The position numbers were made by a program, and so were the translations under genes. A stretch of 64,000 nucleotides of DNA from Heliocidaris erythrogramma (Eukaryota; Echinodermata; Echinoidea; Camarodonta; Echinometridae), in contig CM046867.1 of the NCBI GenBank assembly GCA_025617745.1, forward strand, positions 28,078,705 through 28,142,704, given 5' to 3'. The notes beneath the pieces were generated by a model. It was given only the letters and a program-made list of their open reading frames with translations, had not been told where the DNA came from and searched no databases. This document shows positions 21,301-32,400 of the stretch, piece by piece (position 1 is the first letter of the stretch; each line of letters starts with the position of its first letter).

Positions 21301-23167
21301 AGAACATGCAGCTTGATAGCTGAAATTGTTCAATTTACAAAGTCAATCGTATAAAACATATAAACGATAAAATAAGAATGAACAGAATATTATGTGTAAT
21401 ACACAAATCATTTAATTAAAAAAAAATGAATGAAACTCTTGAATATTACGTTTAAAATTTTTTTTAATGTCATCAAAGATAGGAGAAAAGGTGGGGAAGG
21501 GTATGAAAGAGAAAAAAAAAGGAGCAAATATTTTAAGAGGAGAGGGTTAAAGAGAAAGAGAAAGAGAAAACAGAGAGAAAAGGGGATATAGAGAAAAAAA
21601 ACAAGGGACAGAGAAAACGAAAGAGAGAGAGAGAGAGACGGAGATAGAAACAGAGCTAGAAAGAGAAAAAAGAATAAAAATAGAAGGAAAAGTAGAGCGG
21701 GGGGGGGGGGGGGGGGGGGGAGAAATAGAGAGTGAAAGGAAGAAAGAGATTAGGAAGAAGACCATTAATACTCGTATGATACATTTTCATTCCAAGAAAA
21801 AAAAAACAGTAATACAATCCCCTGCCAAGCGTACCTGAAGTTGAGTATCAAGATGACTTTAAATACATATAATGTATTAACATCATTTTCACTAAAATCA
21901 AAAGAGCAAAGCCATGCCAATCCCAAACACATTCAAGTTCAGTATAAAGAATTCTTATGTAAAATACTGAGTTATAAAGCTCAGCAACAACCAATTCATG
22001 CAATTCGCACCATACCACAGATGCACAACAGCCTGAGCGCAAAGGGCGAGTGAAGCTGTCCACCACTTGCAAGCATGCATAACTTAAATGTGTTTCGGAA
22101 GGGCCACTTCATGTACAGTATAGTACAAAAGCAACTGGAATGATAATATTAAGCGAATATGATTGGCAAAGTAATGATCCAAAACTACCATGTACAGGTC
22201 CGAATATGAGAGAATCAATATCAGAAATACATGTAATCATAAATAAGCATCGTGTGAAAAGAGAGATATGATCAGAGTGGGTAAGAATATTGAGGGAGAG
22301 TTAGTGAGAAGAGGATGAGAATGATGAAGGGAAAAGGAGAAGAATAAGGAGCATTCACACGAAAACTTGTGTTACATATACAGGTAGAATAATGAAAGAT
22401 TGTAACATCTATATGTACACGAATAATAATGCAGGAGATGGGAAACCACAGTACATTATGTAAAAATGTCAACACGCAATAAAATTGCAGGCACAATCAT
22501 TAACAAGAAGCATGTTTCAAGTGATAGCGAAAAAGGGGGTTATTATTGTAAAACAAACGAGGCAATATGATGATTTCAGAAGTAGAATAGTCGTGTATGG
22601 TAAATTATGCATCGTGTGAAGAAAGAGGAAGATGATAGTCATATCAGAGGAAAGAGGGAGGAAAACAGATACGAGATAATAGGGTGAGGACCCCCCCCCC
22701 CCCAAAAAAAAAAAAAAAAAAAAAAAAATCCACTTCAATACGAAGCAAGAGGAACATGCTTATATCGCACGGAATGTAACATCCCAGAAGTAAATGGATA
22801 ATTAAAATATATTGCACGAGGTAAAGTGGCATACGTACATTACCACTGAAGAAATCAAAGACATTATAACACTCAACATGTCTGTAAGACAGTGTTGTTA
22901 TCCTAGAATGAAAAGCAACAAGGCAAATCTATTTTTTTCTTTATTGGATTGTATTTGCAATGACCTTACGGGTTTTTGAAATACATTTAACATACAATCA
23001 AATATTTTTTCTTTTTAGTTTTATAAACAAAGTAATATAGGCCAATGAGGTGTAAAAAGATAGAGTTCCAGTTGACAATAATGAATGCAAAATATTTGTC
23101 AGAGCTTAAAGAATGTGCAGTTTTTTAATGACTTGATTAACTGACATCGGATGTTACAAGCTGCAAA

Positions 23168-23470
23168 GTAGGAATAACAGACAGAGGTTTTGAAATGTGA
23201 AAATTTATGGTGCACCGTTGATAGATAAAACAATGGAACACGTGAATATGCAGTTGTCATATCAGTGTTACAATTACTATCTGAAATTCCCATACCTCAA
23301 CCTGAACATTTTCTCCAGATGTCCTTAAGAGTAGGAATAACAGACAAAGGTTTTGTAATTTGAAGTTTTATGGCGCGCCGTTGATAGATAAAACAATGGA
23401 ACAAGAAAGTGTGCAGTTGTAATATCAATGGTACAATATACTTTCTGAAATTCCCAGCCTCAACCTGAGA
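23168..23470. repeat. Diverged tandem duplication, ~150-bp unit
   Basis: AGTAGGAATAACAGACARAG, CGTTGATAGATAAAACAATG GAACA, a TGCAGTTGT block, TATCTGAAATTCCC/TTTCTGAAATTCCC and CCTCAACCTGA occur in both 23168-23310 and 23330-23470. Confidence 0.85.
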
Positions 23471-24488
23471 ATAATTCTTGAATCCAACCTTGCATTCATG
23501 AAGACCAATTTTTGTACTGAAATATTTATTACCTATATGGATCTGTTTAGCCCTGAAATTTAGAGTGCAGTATTACTTTTTATTTTAGATCACCTTTTTA
23601 TGCATATTCTCTTAGTGATATTAAAATATGAATAAATGATATCATTGTAATGGAGAATAACCTCGATCAAGTTATGCTTATTATGGAGTCAATTTGGTTT
23701 GTTTGTAGTATTTTACTGCAGTGGTTAATATAATATAGTGTTTGAAGAGTGAATGCATAGCGGTAACCCATGACCTCATGCGTTTGTTTTTAATATGGAA
23801 TTTCATTCCATCACACAATTTGTGTTAGCATGAAAGCTAGTATGATTGAACAATTTCTGACGTGGTTGAGATGGTTGAATTAATTTGTTAAGAGACATCT
23901 TCATCTATTGGATGGGATAAAGACCATAGTTGACATAGGCCCATGAATTTTCTTTTAATGTACCACACTGTAATACACATTTGTATGCTTGTGATTTTTA
24001 ATCGGAATTGGACAAATAAATGATTATGAGTATATTATATATTTTTTTTGTCTCATGAGATCAGTTGTCTTTATTCCGAATTCTCCAATTCACTTTATAT
24101 TACATGTGATTTGATAAATTCTTATTGATTGTCATCCTTTCTTTTGACTGGAAATACAAGTCGTAAATTTGTGATATACAACTGTTGTGCACTGTAGCGT
24201 GGAAGTGAATCAATCAACTTAAATGTATCTCGTCAAATGTTGTAACCAATGTTTTGTAACCGTAACACCATTGAAAGTGATGGACTTTCCCTTGAAGGGG
24301 GAAGGGGCCATACCCCCACCCCCTCCCCCTACAGATTTTCAGCCATGGAGGAAAATGGTAACTGGTATTTCAATCTTTATCAAGCAATATTTCTTACGTA
24401 AATTGTGATCAAACTGCTCTTAAAATGAAGGATAATATTCAAACATTTTCTCCCTCGGTCGCAATGCGAACTCGCAAAAACGGGGTCC

Positions 24489-24729
24489 GCTCGCTATTCA
24501 TATAAGGACCGCTATTCATTTAACACGCGTTATGAATAGCGGTCCTTATGAATAGTTATGAATAGTGGTCCTTATGAATGGAGGTCCTTATGAATAGCAA
24601 GGTAATTTGTCTATGGTTTGCTCGCTATTTTGAAGGACCGCTCTTCATACAAAACCGCTATTCATTTAGTCACGCGTTATGGATAGCGGTCCTTATGAAT
24701 AAGTGGTCCTTATGAATAGCGGTACTTCA
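24489..24729. repeat. Two tandem ACGCGT-centred palindromes built from a TCCTTATGAATAG motif
   Basis: Unit 1 (24489-24600) and unit 2 (24620-24729) each start GCTCGCTATT, contain an inverted pair GACCGCT(A/C)TTCAT...ATGAATAGCGGTC around ACGCGT (24525-24530 and 24672-24677), then direct repeats of GGTCCTTATGAATAG. Unit offset is 131 bp. No coding. Confidence 0.85.
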
Positions 24730-26547
24730 AACAGTACTTTAAGTAGACGTTTTGAAGCCAACTGCAATAGGTAAAGCCAAGGCAATATTGGGGCACATAT
24801 CAAACCAAATTCCACTCCATTATGAATTGAAATAAAATCTGTAATATATTCAAATACAAATCAATAGTTAATAGTTAATAGAATTCAAGCTGTCCAAACA
24901 AATTCAATCCAAACGGAATGAGACCAACATTTTTTCTGCTCCTTGATAAAGACACTGTAAAGGATAAAAAATAAACTTGAATCAAAAGTTTGATTTGAAA
25001 AAAATATAAAGAGTTGGAGATTAAAGAAACATCCGAGGTCCACCCCCCCCTCTTTCGACGCGAAGTAGGGAGTGGAATTTTTTTTTTTTCCAGGATCACC
25101 ATTGGCTCAGATTTTTTCCTTTTTTTCTCAAACATTCACCAACCTGTTTTTGTTATTTTTCTTCTTTCATATACACGATTCAACGCATGAAAGGGTTGGA
25201 TTTTGCAACCGTCCATGACTACAACAAATACATAGAAATAACCACAAAGATATAGTCTGTTTTGTATATATTCTAAATTTTAATTTAACTTTATTCACAA
25301 TCCAAATCTCTCTTTTTACATTTTTCATCCCTGTATAACAAAGTCGCCTATAACAATAAACAATCGAACTATCAAATCTTTTAATTCTCTCTTTAAAGCA
25401 AAATCTGTTTATAAAAAATTTGGGTCTGATACAGCTAGCCTGATATACATTCCTTTTTGTTAATACTTCATCCACTTGTCCAATCTGCTTATAGCGAATT
25501 TGTGCAGCTGCAAAAGTGTTCTAAGCCAGCCATGAATATTCTACATGTATTACCTTTTGTAAATCCGCTTAAAACAAAGTTTTTAACGAGATTCATTGTA
25601 CTTATATTGTATTTCCTTGTATATGACATTTCAAATTTCTTATATCTGTAAGTAGACCCCCCCCCCCCCCACTGAGTATCGCCATGTATCATCTATTTTG
25701 GTAAATAAGGGGTTAAAGTGACAGTAAACTGAAGCTCCTAAATAGCGCTATCTTTTTAACAGGATTTGAAAAGTGTCTGTGCCTCTCATTTTCCTATCAT
25801 GCCCCATTCTAGTTTGTAGCAGCTTAAAATGTACCTGCAGGCAATCGTCCACATTTGCCAAGTCAGAAATAATAGTTTGAAATATGAAATTTTCCGATTA
25901 TTCAAACAAGCTGTTCGTCAAAATTCCAAATAAAATGCAATTAATTTTCAAATTATAATCTCAACTTAGCAATCACTGTGAGATGGTGCTGTTCAAGTTC
26001 TAACAGTTTAATGCCACTTTAAAACAGCACAAATAAATATTTTACAATTTGTTGTTTCTAATCTGTTATAACACGTTTGATATAATGAAAATCCCACACT
26101 GTTTCTGCATATATTATTTTGCATAAAAATATTATTTACAATATGATTCTCCATCAAATAATTCGATTAAAAAAAATCTTATCAAGTAAAGTTGTCCGGT
26201 CATTCAATAATTGAATAATAACAATAATAATTATGATTCTTTCTGTTCTAAATCTCTTTGATATTGCTTGAAACACTCGATTAGAATACAATTCCAGTAA
26301 TGAAACACATGAGAACATGAAAGAGCGATACAACTAAAACACTTTCTGCCAGGTCAGCCGGAATATATAATATACAGGTTGGTCATTTCTTGCAAATATC
26401 ATATCTTCATCTGTATTTACAATATTATACAAAATATTATGAAACACATGAATCCCAACTCTTTGGAAGATATCGTCTCCCCTTCCCTGTCTTAAGCTTC
26501 CATATTAAGCTATCGTCTTTTTTGTACTAAAGCTTAAACTTATATTA

Positions 26548-26690
26548 TTATAGAGATTAGTACTCGATGGCATTTGGTCTAGTTGCTTGCCTTCTGTTTT
26601 TCACCTATTTGTTTCCAACTCTGACGGACCCCCGTTCGAATCTGAGTCATTTTTTTAAAGGTTACATTAAAGGTCGGTCCCGAGACTTAA
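26548..26690 (+). repeat. tRNA-like SINE fragment, family 2 copy 1
   Basis: GACCCCCGTTCGAATCTGAG (B box GTTCGAATC) followed by TTAAAGGTTACATTAAAGGT CGGTCC. The order and motifs match 50615-50730. The A box is weak. Confidence 0.5.
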
Positions 26691-27435
26691 ATCATTGAAA
26701 AAAATAATAGTGGAGGGGTGCATATAATAATGGGAGGGGAGACTGCAGAAGGTTATAGCGTCAATGTTTTTCCCTGGTTAACCAATCATTACCCCGATAT
26801 TCAAAACTGTCTTGTTTCCACGTGATCCCTCTTTTTTAACCGTATAAGCAAGCCCCTTCAACTATCCTGTTTATACAAGTATATTGACAGTAGTGCTTTT
26901 CAATCAAACAAAAGATTATCTCTTCAGGATATCCAGTACCGAGTATTATTACCTTTTTCCTGGTATATTTACTATTGATTTATTTCCCATCTGCTGGCTT
27001 TGTAATATAAACAAATATGACAGATAACAAATAAACAAGCAAACATATTGAAAATATCGCTGACAATGTTGTCTTGCAATAATTACTATGTGAAAGGTAA
27101 TCAGTGCTATAAAGCTACTGATAGATACTTTTGTATTACGTTATAGGCAGCTATTATAGGCAGCTACCATGGGTATTTCTCTTTAATAAAGTATTAGAGA
27201 AAGTTCTTTTCAATAATCCCGTTAAAGTCTGCCAATAGTTCTTTCAATTTCTACCAAAAACTCTCTTATCAAAAAATGAAAGTGATCGTGAACTACAGTA
27301 ACTGTATCAGCATCACTGCAGTAGACAATTTAGTTATGGTAATAGTATTATACTATTGTGTCATTCTGCGTAATACTGCACTTAGCTTGGCAAGCCATGC
27401 ATTGTCCTCTCTAAGAATAATGATACGTCTTGTAA

Positions 27436-27640
27436 TTACTGTACTGTGCATAACTTAAGGCTGCATGTTTAGGGTACATTTTTTAGAAACGCCTTGTTTC
27501 CCTAACACCAATAATAGGTGAAGAGGTTACTGAACGCTGTGTACTGTACGTATAATGATAAGCTGGGGTTGCTGTACAAACACTTTATTTATGTTTCAAG
27601 TTTTGCGGCTGCTGGTTTCTTTAAAACTAAAAGCCAACGC
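27436..27640 (-). pseudogene. Partial duplicate of the GUCY1B1 terminal-exon tail
   Basis: 27436-27477 matches 28057-28100 (the stop-codon region: TTACTGT.CTGT...GGCTGCATGTTTAGGG). 27598-27630 matches about 28100-28130; on the minus strand it reads AAGAAACCAGCAGCCGCA (KKPAAA) against AGAAAACCAGCCGCTGCTGC (RKPAAA). The two matches are separated by about 110 unrelated bases, so the copy is broken. KKPAAAKLET then a stop is the residual frame. Confidence 0.55.
27584..27589 (-). promoter_or_regulatory. Candidate AATAAA poly(A) signal for GUCY1B1
   Basis: Minus-strand AATAAA about 500 bases after the stop codon. It is the closest clear hexamer I noted, not proven. Confidence 0.35.
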
Positions 27641-28090
27641 ACATTATACGAATATCTGCGATCCGATTTTTGAAAGAAATCGCAGTAGCATTAAATATGG
27701 GCATGTCAGCAAATAAAATCTACCTGATTCATCTTCTAAACAATGAGATGGATACTTAAATATGACTTTGATGCGCTGTCAGCTTTATACAAGGAATAAG
27801 GGTCACATCAGTCTGAAATCGCAGAGAATCGTAGAACAGCTGTGACGTCACTACGACTCGGAGCCGATTTGGCCATTCCTCAGTCTAGAAAGTTCGCAAT
27901 AGGTCGCATTTTCGATTTTACTACCTATATTCACAATCTCAGTCAAAACTATTTAATGTGGTTAAATGTTTTTATCTAATGCTATTATATTTTTTCCGAA
28001 ATCGGATCGCAGACCTATCGTAGAGTGTGCAGTCGGCTTAAAGATAGGTACGATGGTTACTGTTCTGTACATTAACAGAAGGCTGCATGT

Positions 28091-28229
28091 TTAGGGTTCA
28101 GATGCAGCAGCGGCTGGTTTTCTTGAAAGCAGGTAGCATGGGCAGGGTTTGGGCTTGCCCTTCATGTTGACCAAGCCTCGGAAATCAAGCTGGAAGGTTG
28201 GGTCCTCATTCTGTGGCTCCATGAGACAT
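28091..28229 (-). CDS. GUCY1B1: GUCY1B1 exon 8 (C-terminus and stop)
   Basis: Acceptor ggttttag|ATGTCTCATG; stop TAA 28093-28091. It encodes [37 protein letters not shown], then PAAAASEP. It aligns with human [37 protein letters not shown]. The tail after SRK is short. Confidence 0.96.
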
Positions 28230-29283
28230 CTAAAACCGAATATTATATATTTCATTATAATTATTAGAAACTATGTTGAGTTTGATGGAAATTATATTCA
28301 TTATAGAGCTAACAGTTTGACTCCATGCATGCAACGATATGAAGGAAACTGATATTGAGGATGTACTATTCTGATGTAAATGAAATTGATAATCAATGTT
28401 GTTTTTTGACCTGCAGATAAAACAACAAAAACGAAATAAAAGTCATATGGCCTAAAATAGCCTTTCCCTTGCCAATGTTTTGTGTTCTGGTAATTAAAGT
28501 ATGAATCATTTTTTAATGTTGGCCAAAACCTTCCAGAACATTCTACCAAAAAAATATTTACTATAAGGTTTGTACACACGGTCTACAAATCACTTAATCA
28601 TATGTGACTGGAAAAAAACTACATATCTGGTCACATGTATTTGATTTGAATCTAAGTCACCATTTTCAAAAGAGTTCTAATGCTATTGGGACTCACGTGT
28701 AAGCGGTATCGGCGACGTTGATCTTTCCCGTGATGCCAGTCGTCTCGGTTCTGGAGGTAAGGTTTACAGTGTTACCAAAGAGACAGAACCTCGGCATACG
28801 ATGTCCGACGACTCCTGTCACCACCTCTCCACTGTAGATACCAATAGTGATCTGACGCAGATACAGAACATTAATAGAATTAAAATTCACATTTATTTCC
28901 TTCTGACAATAATAAAGTATTTGACAAACAAAAATCAACACAGTAAATGTTACAAAGAATGAGGCGAAAAGCCGAAAGCAGAGCTTGTGGTGGGAACCGC
29001 TTAGACAAAAAGTAATTTTTAAACATGTTACTGTAAGATAGATAGAGAGATTGATTGATTAACCTACCACGATGGGTTCACCTTCCATGATGACGTCTGC
29101 AGAGAGTTCTTTCATATCAAGAGCCATCCTAGCGATACATCGAGCATGATCAGCACAAGGCTCAGGTAGGCCACTCACTGCCATGTATTTATCACCTACA
29201 GTCTCAACCTAAGTGATGTCAGAGGGAAATAATTTGATGTTCATTGGTTATGAAATATAAACCGTTTACTGCTACTACCACTA

Positions 29284-29318
<35 letters not shown>

Positions 29319-29346
29319 ACTACTACTACTACTACTACAACCACTA

Positions 29347-29389
<43 letters not shown>

Positions 29390-29401
29390 CACTACTAACA
29401 A

Positions 29402-29459
<58 letters not shown>

Positions 29460-32400
29460 GCTACTTCTACTGCTGCTGCTGCTCCTACTACTATTACTAC
29501 TATTACTAATAATACTACCACCACTGCTACTACTATTCCCACATCTACAACGTACCTAGAGAGTTCTAAACTGTCTACAACTTTGACCATCATTATCAGA
29601 CATAAATGCAACGTTTAATATCCTTCAATATTCCATTCTGTGACTAAAATTCGGCCTTAGAATTTGACCTGGCCCACCCTACCTTGATCCACCGACCCTT
29701 TTGGAAAACTCCCCAATATCCCGATTACCAGTTTGCGCCTAGTCCAATTTAAGCGATTGAAGTACCAAAGTATAAACTGATATAGTCGTATAATATTGGA
29801 CGCGACGTATTAACAACACACATAATACTTACAAATGTGAAATCAGTATTATTCTTAAATATATTTGCTGGCACTTATAATAATACTAATTGTGAATTTA
29901 AACACATATGTAATATTTCCAACACAGACTATGCGGGTAACATAATATTTTCCTTAAGCTTTGCACGAATCTTCACCCCTTGAAAATTTAAACTGGAAGC
30001 AGTTTACGACCTTTCGAATATCATTTCCATTGTAAGTGCCTAATGGTTGATGTCATATTGTAATACAAGATACGTTCACTTTCATAAGATTTTAACACGC
30101 CATTGATAATTTTACCAGTTTTAGTTTGATATGGAAGGTATCAGTTAATTCCCTTTTCAACTGTGTTTTACATAGCACATATTTTTCTGTCAATTCTTTG
30201 TCATTGAAATCTGGATATAATTATCTATAATTAATGTGCATTTAGAATTTATGAAATTGTCACCATTGCAAAGAAATGTCCTCATTTTTGATTATGCACA
30301 TCAGTGGTAAAGTGAATAGATAGATAGGAGAGAGAGAATTTCTGTGGTATATAAACCTATAACACAATTCGTCTCTATATTGGATGAAATAATCACCTTA
30401 TAGACGTCTGGGTTTCTGTCGGTGAGGACATCAAATTTTGTGTAGACACTGTTGAGAAGGTTTACGATCTTCATAGCATCATGTGAGTAGCGACGACAGA
30501 AGTCTCCGAACCCATTGATGCCACTGAACATCAGCGTCACACACTCAAACTTTTTGGCGGGAACTGGGCGATGGTGACGTAACTCGTTAGCAACCGATGG
30601 TGGGAGAATGGAGTAGAGGAGCCTAAAGAGGATGAGTGACATCACAATAAGAGTTGAGTCGAAGAGGATGGTGATTTGGTCGAACACAAAAAAGTGCAAA
30701 ACTCTTCATGAGGCACTCTGTCACATCATGTACAAAATTAAAGACACGTATTCAACATATGTGAACTTTAGTGAAACGATGGCTGATTTTATCTTCACAT
30801 CTGAACGATTGAAATACGGATTAATGTTTTTATTTTCATTTTGCCCTGGTTTTAAGGGGTAATGTCATTGATTTAATACAATTTTTATCACTCTGAAATA
30901 AACGACATTACTTCACTATCCATACAAAATGTCAAAACATGTCAAGGTTACATAAATGATTTATAAAATCAAATTTGATGGTGAATAGTACGGTACATTA
31001 TATTCTAAATATTTGCCAAATATATCGTGTGGGATTGTTGTAGTTTTCAAAAGGTTCATATCGTCAGCCTTATGCCAAAAGGGCCTTAAGGACATAGACT
31101 TTATACAGTGATAAGGCCCTTTTGGCATAAGGCCGACGATATATAGTTTTTTTTAGTGATTATACCTGTCTGTCTTCTTCTTTTCATTCTCGATCTCACG
31201 GTACGTCTGCTGAAGTTTGTCCGTTAGGATCTCTAGCTTCTGGGTTAATTTGTACTCTTCGTCAAACCTCTCTGAGATAAGTACCAAATCCCTGGTAGCA
31301 TCGTGCAGTGGGATATCACTCAGGTACAGTTCACGTTGCCTCAACTCATCAAGGTTGATGACGTGTGGTGAGCAGAGATAAAGAAGGACATTGGATTCTG
31401 GAACATGAAGCATCTGTCCTTTGAGCTTGAGTGCTGGGATCGAGCCGTTGCGTGGGTTGTTGGAGTTGACCACACCAGGGTTGGTCATTAAGACGTAAAT
31501 GGTATTGGCATGACTGAGGATAGACTTGAAGGTGAACTCCATGTGAGGGCGCACGATGTGAAATAAGTCCGTCATTTTGCAGTTGGGGTTGTTGATGCTA
31601 GGTACGATCCTTTGGATGGAGTTACCTGCCTGCTCGACGTTTAATTCTGCGTTGAACATGATGTGGAAGGGTAGGATCCTGCACAACGTCGAGGGACTGA
31701 TTTTGGGTTCCTTGGACAGAGCCAGTAAGTTCTGCTGCACCTGCTTCTCAATCTTGGCCGTCTGCTTCTTCTCGATGATGGCAAACTGAACATGATCGCA
31801 GTCTTCGCCCTTGTTCTTGATGATCTCGACGTGAACTTCTGAACCATGGAGGGTCTTTGCGACGCTGCGCACCAAGCCGATGACGATATGCTCCAGCCCT
31901 GGTCGTTCGGAGTAGTAGTGGAGAACAAGGGCACCATCACTGTCCCGTGTGCTGCATCTGAACGAAGGGGCTCGCATTCCCGGGTAGATGGAGGCAAGGT
32001 GGTCATGGAGAGCATCTAGGTTCTGCAAGAAGTGACGTGTGGTTGAACCAAGGACGTTCAAGATGTTGTCATAGCCAGACTCGACGCAGAATTCAAAGAA
32101 CATCCGACCGAATGCCTCCAACAGATCATTGGCACTTATTCCTGATAAAAGAAGGGTAGAAACAAAGAGAACAATGAGAGAGGAAAGAGAGAGAATTGAG
32201 CGACTTGTGTCCCGGGTCTCTGGCGACCAGCTGATCCGCTGTCAGTATCCTATACTAACCGTGGACTAAACATTATACCTTACCCTAAACCTAACCCTTA
32301 ACCTAACCTAAAATCGGACTGCAACCCCAACCATAACCCTATATGCTTTGACGAAATACAACCCAAAGCAATATTGTCGCCGGAGCTAGTGTCAAAACAC

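Larger units (their letters stand above)
21301..27435. other. Convergent intergenic region between AASDHPPT and GUCY1B1
   Basis: No coding sequence is recognised on either strand. It holds purine-rich low complexity (21480-21760, including a 22-G run at 21699-21720), a C-run/A-run junction at 22690-22728, the tandem duplication at 23168-23470, the palindrome cluster at 24489-24729, a C-run at 25657-25670 and a tRNA-like SINE at 26548-26690. 3' UTRs of both genes probably extend into its edges. Confidence 0.5.

Noticed and set aside
24489..24729. CRISPR array
   Set aside because: The repeats are inverted as well as direct, spacers are not uniform, and the window is eukaryotic.
29219..29618. 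124-130 aa open frames on both strands (poly-Thr, poly-Val/Ala)
   Set aside because: They are translations of the (ACT)n microsatellite inside a GUCY1B1 intron.
30632..30699. Extension of the GUCY1B1 exon 5 frame upstream of 30622
   Set aside because: Intron sequence; the TTTAG acceptor and in-frame join to exon 4 fix the boundary.
31577..32015. Alternative frames over GUCY1B1 exon 4 (70 and 124 aa)
   Set aside because: Antisense and out-of-frame shadows of a strongly conserved exon.
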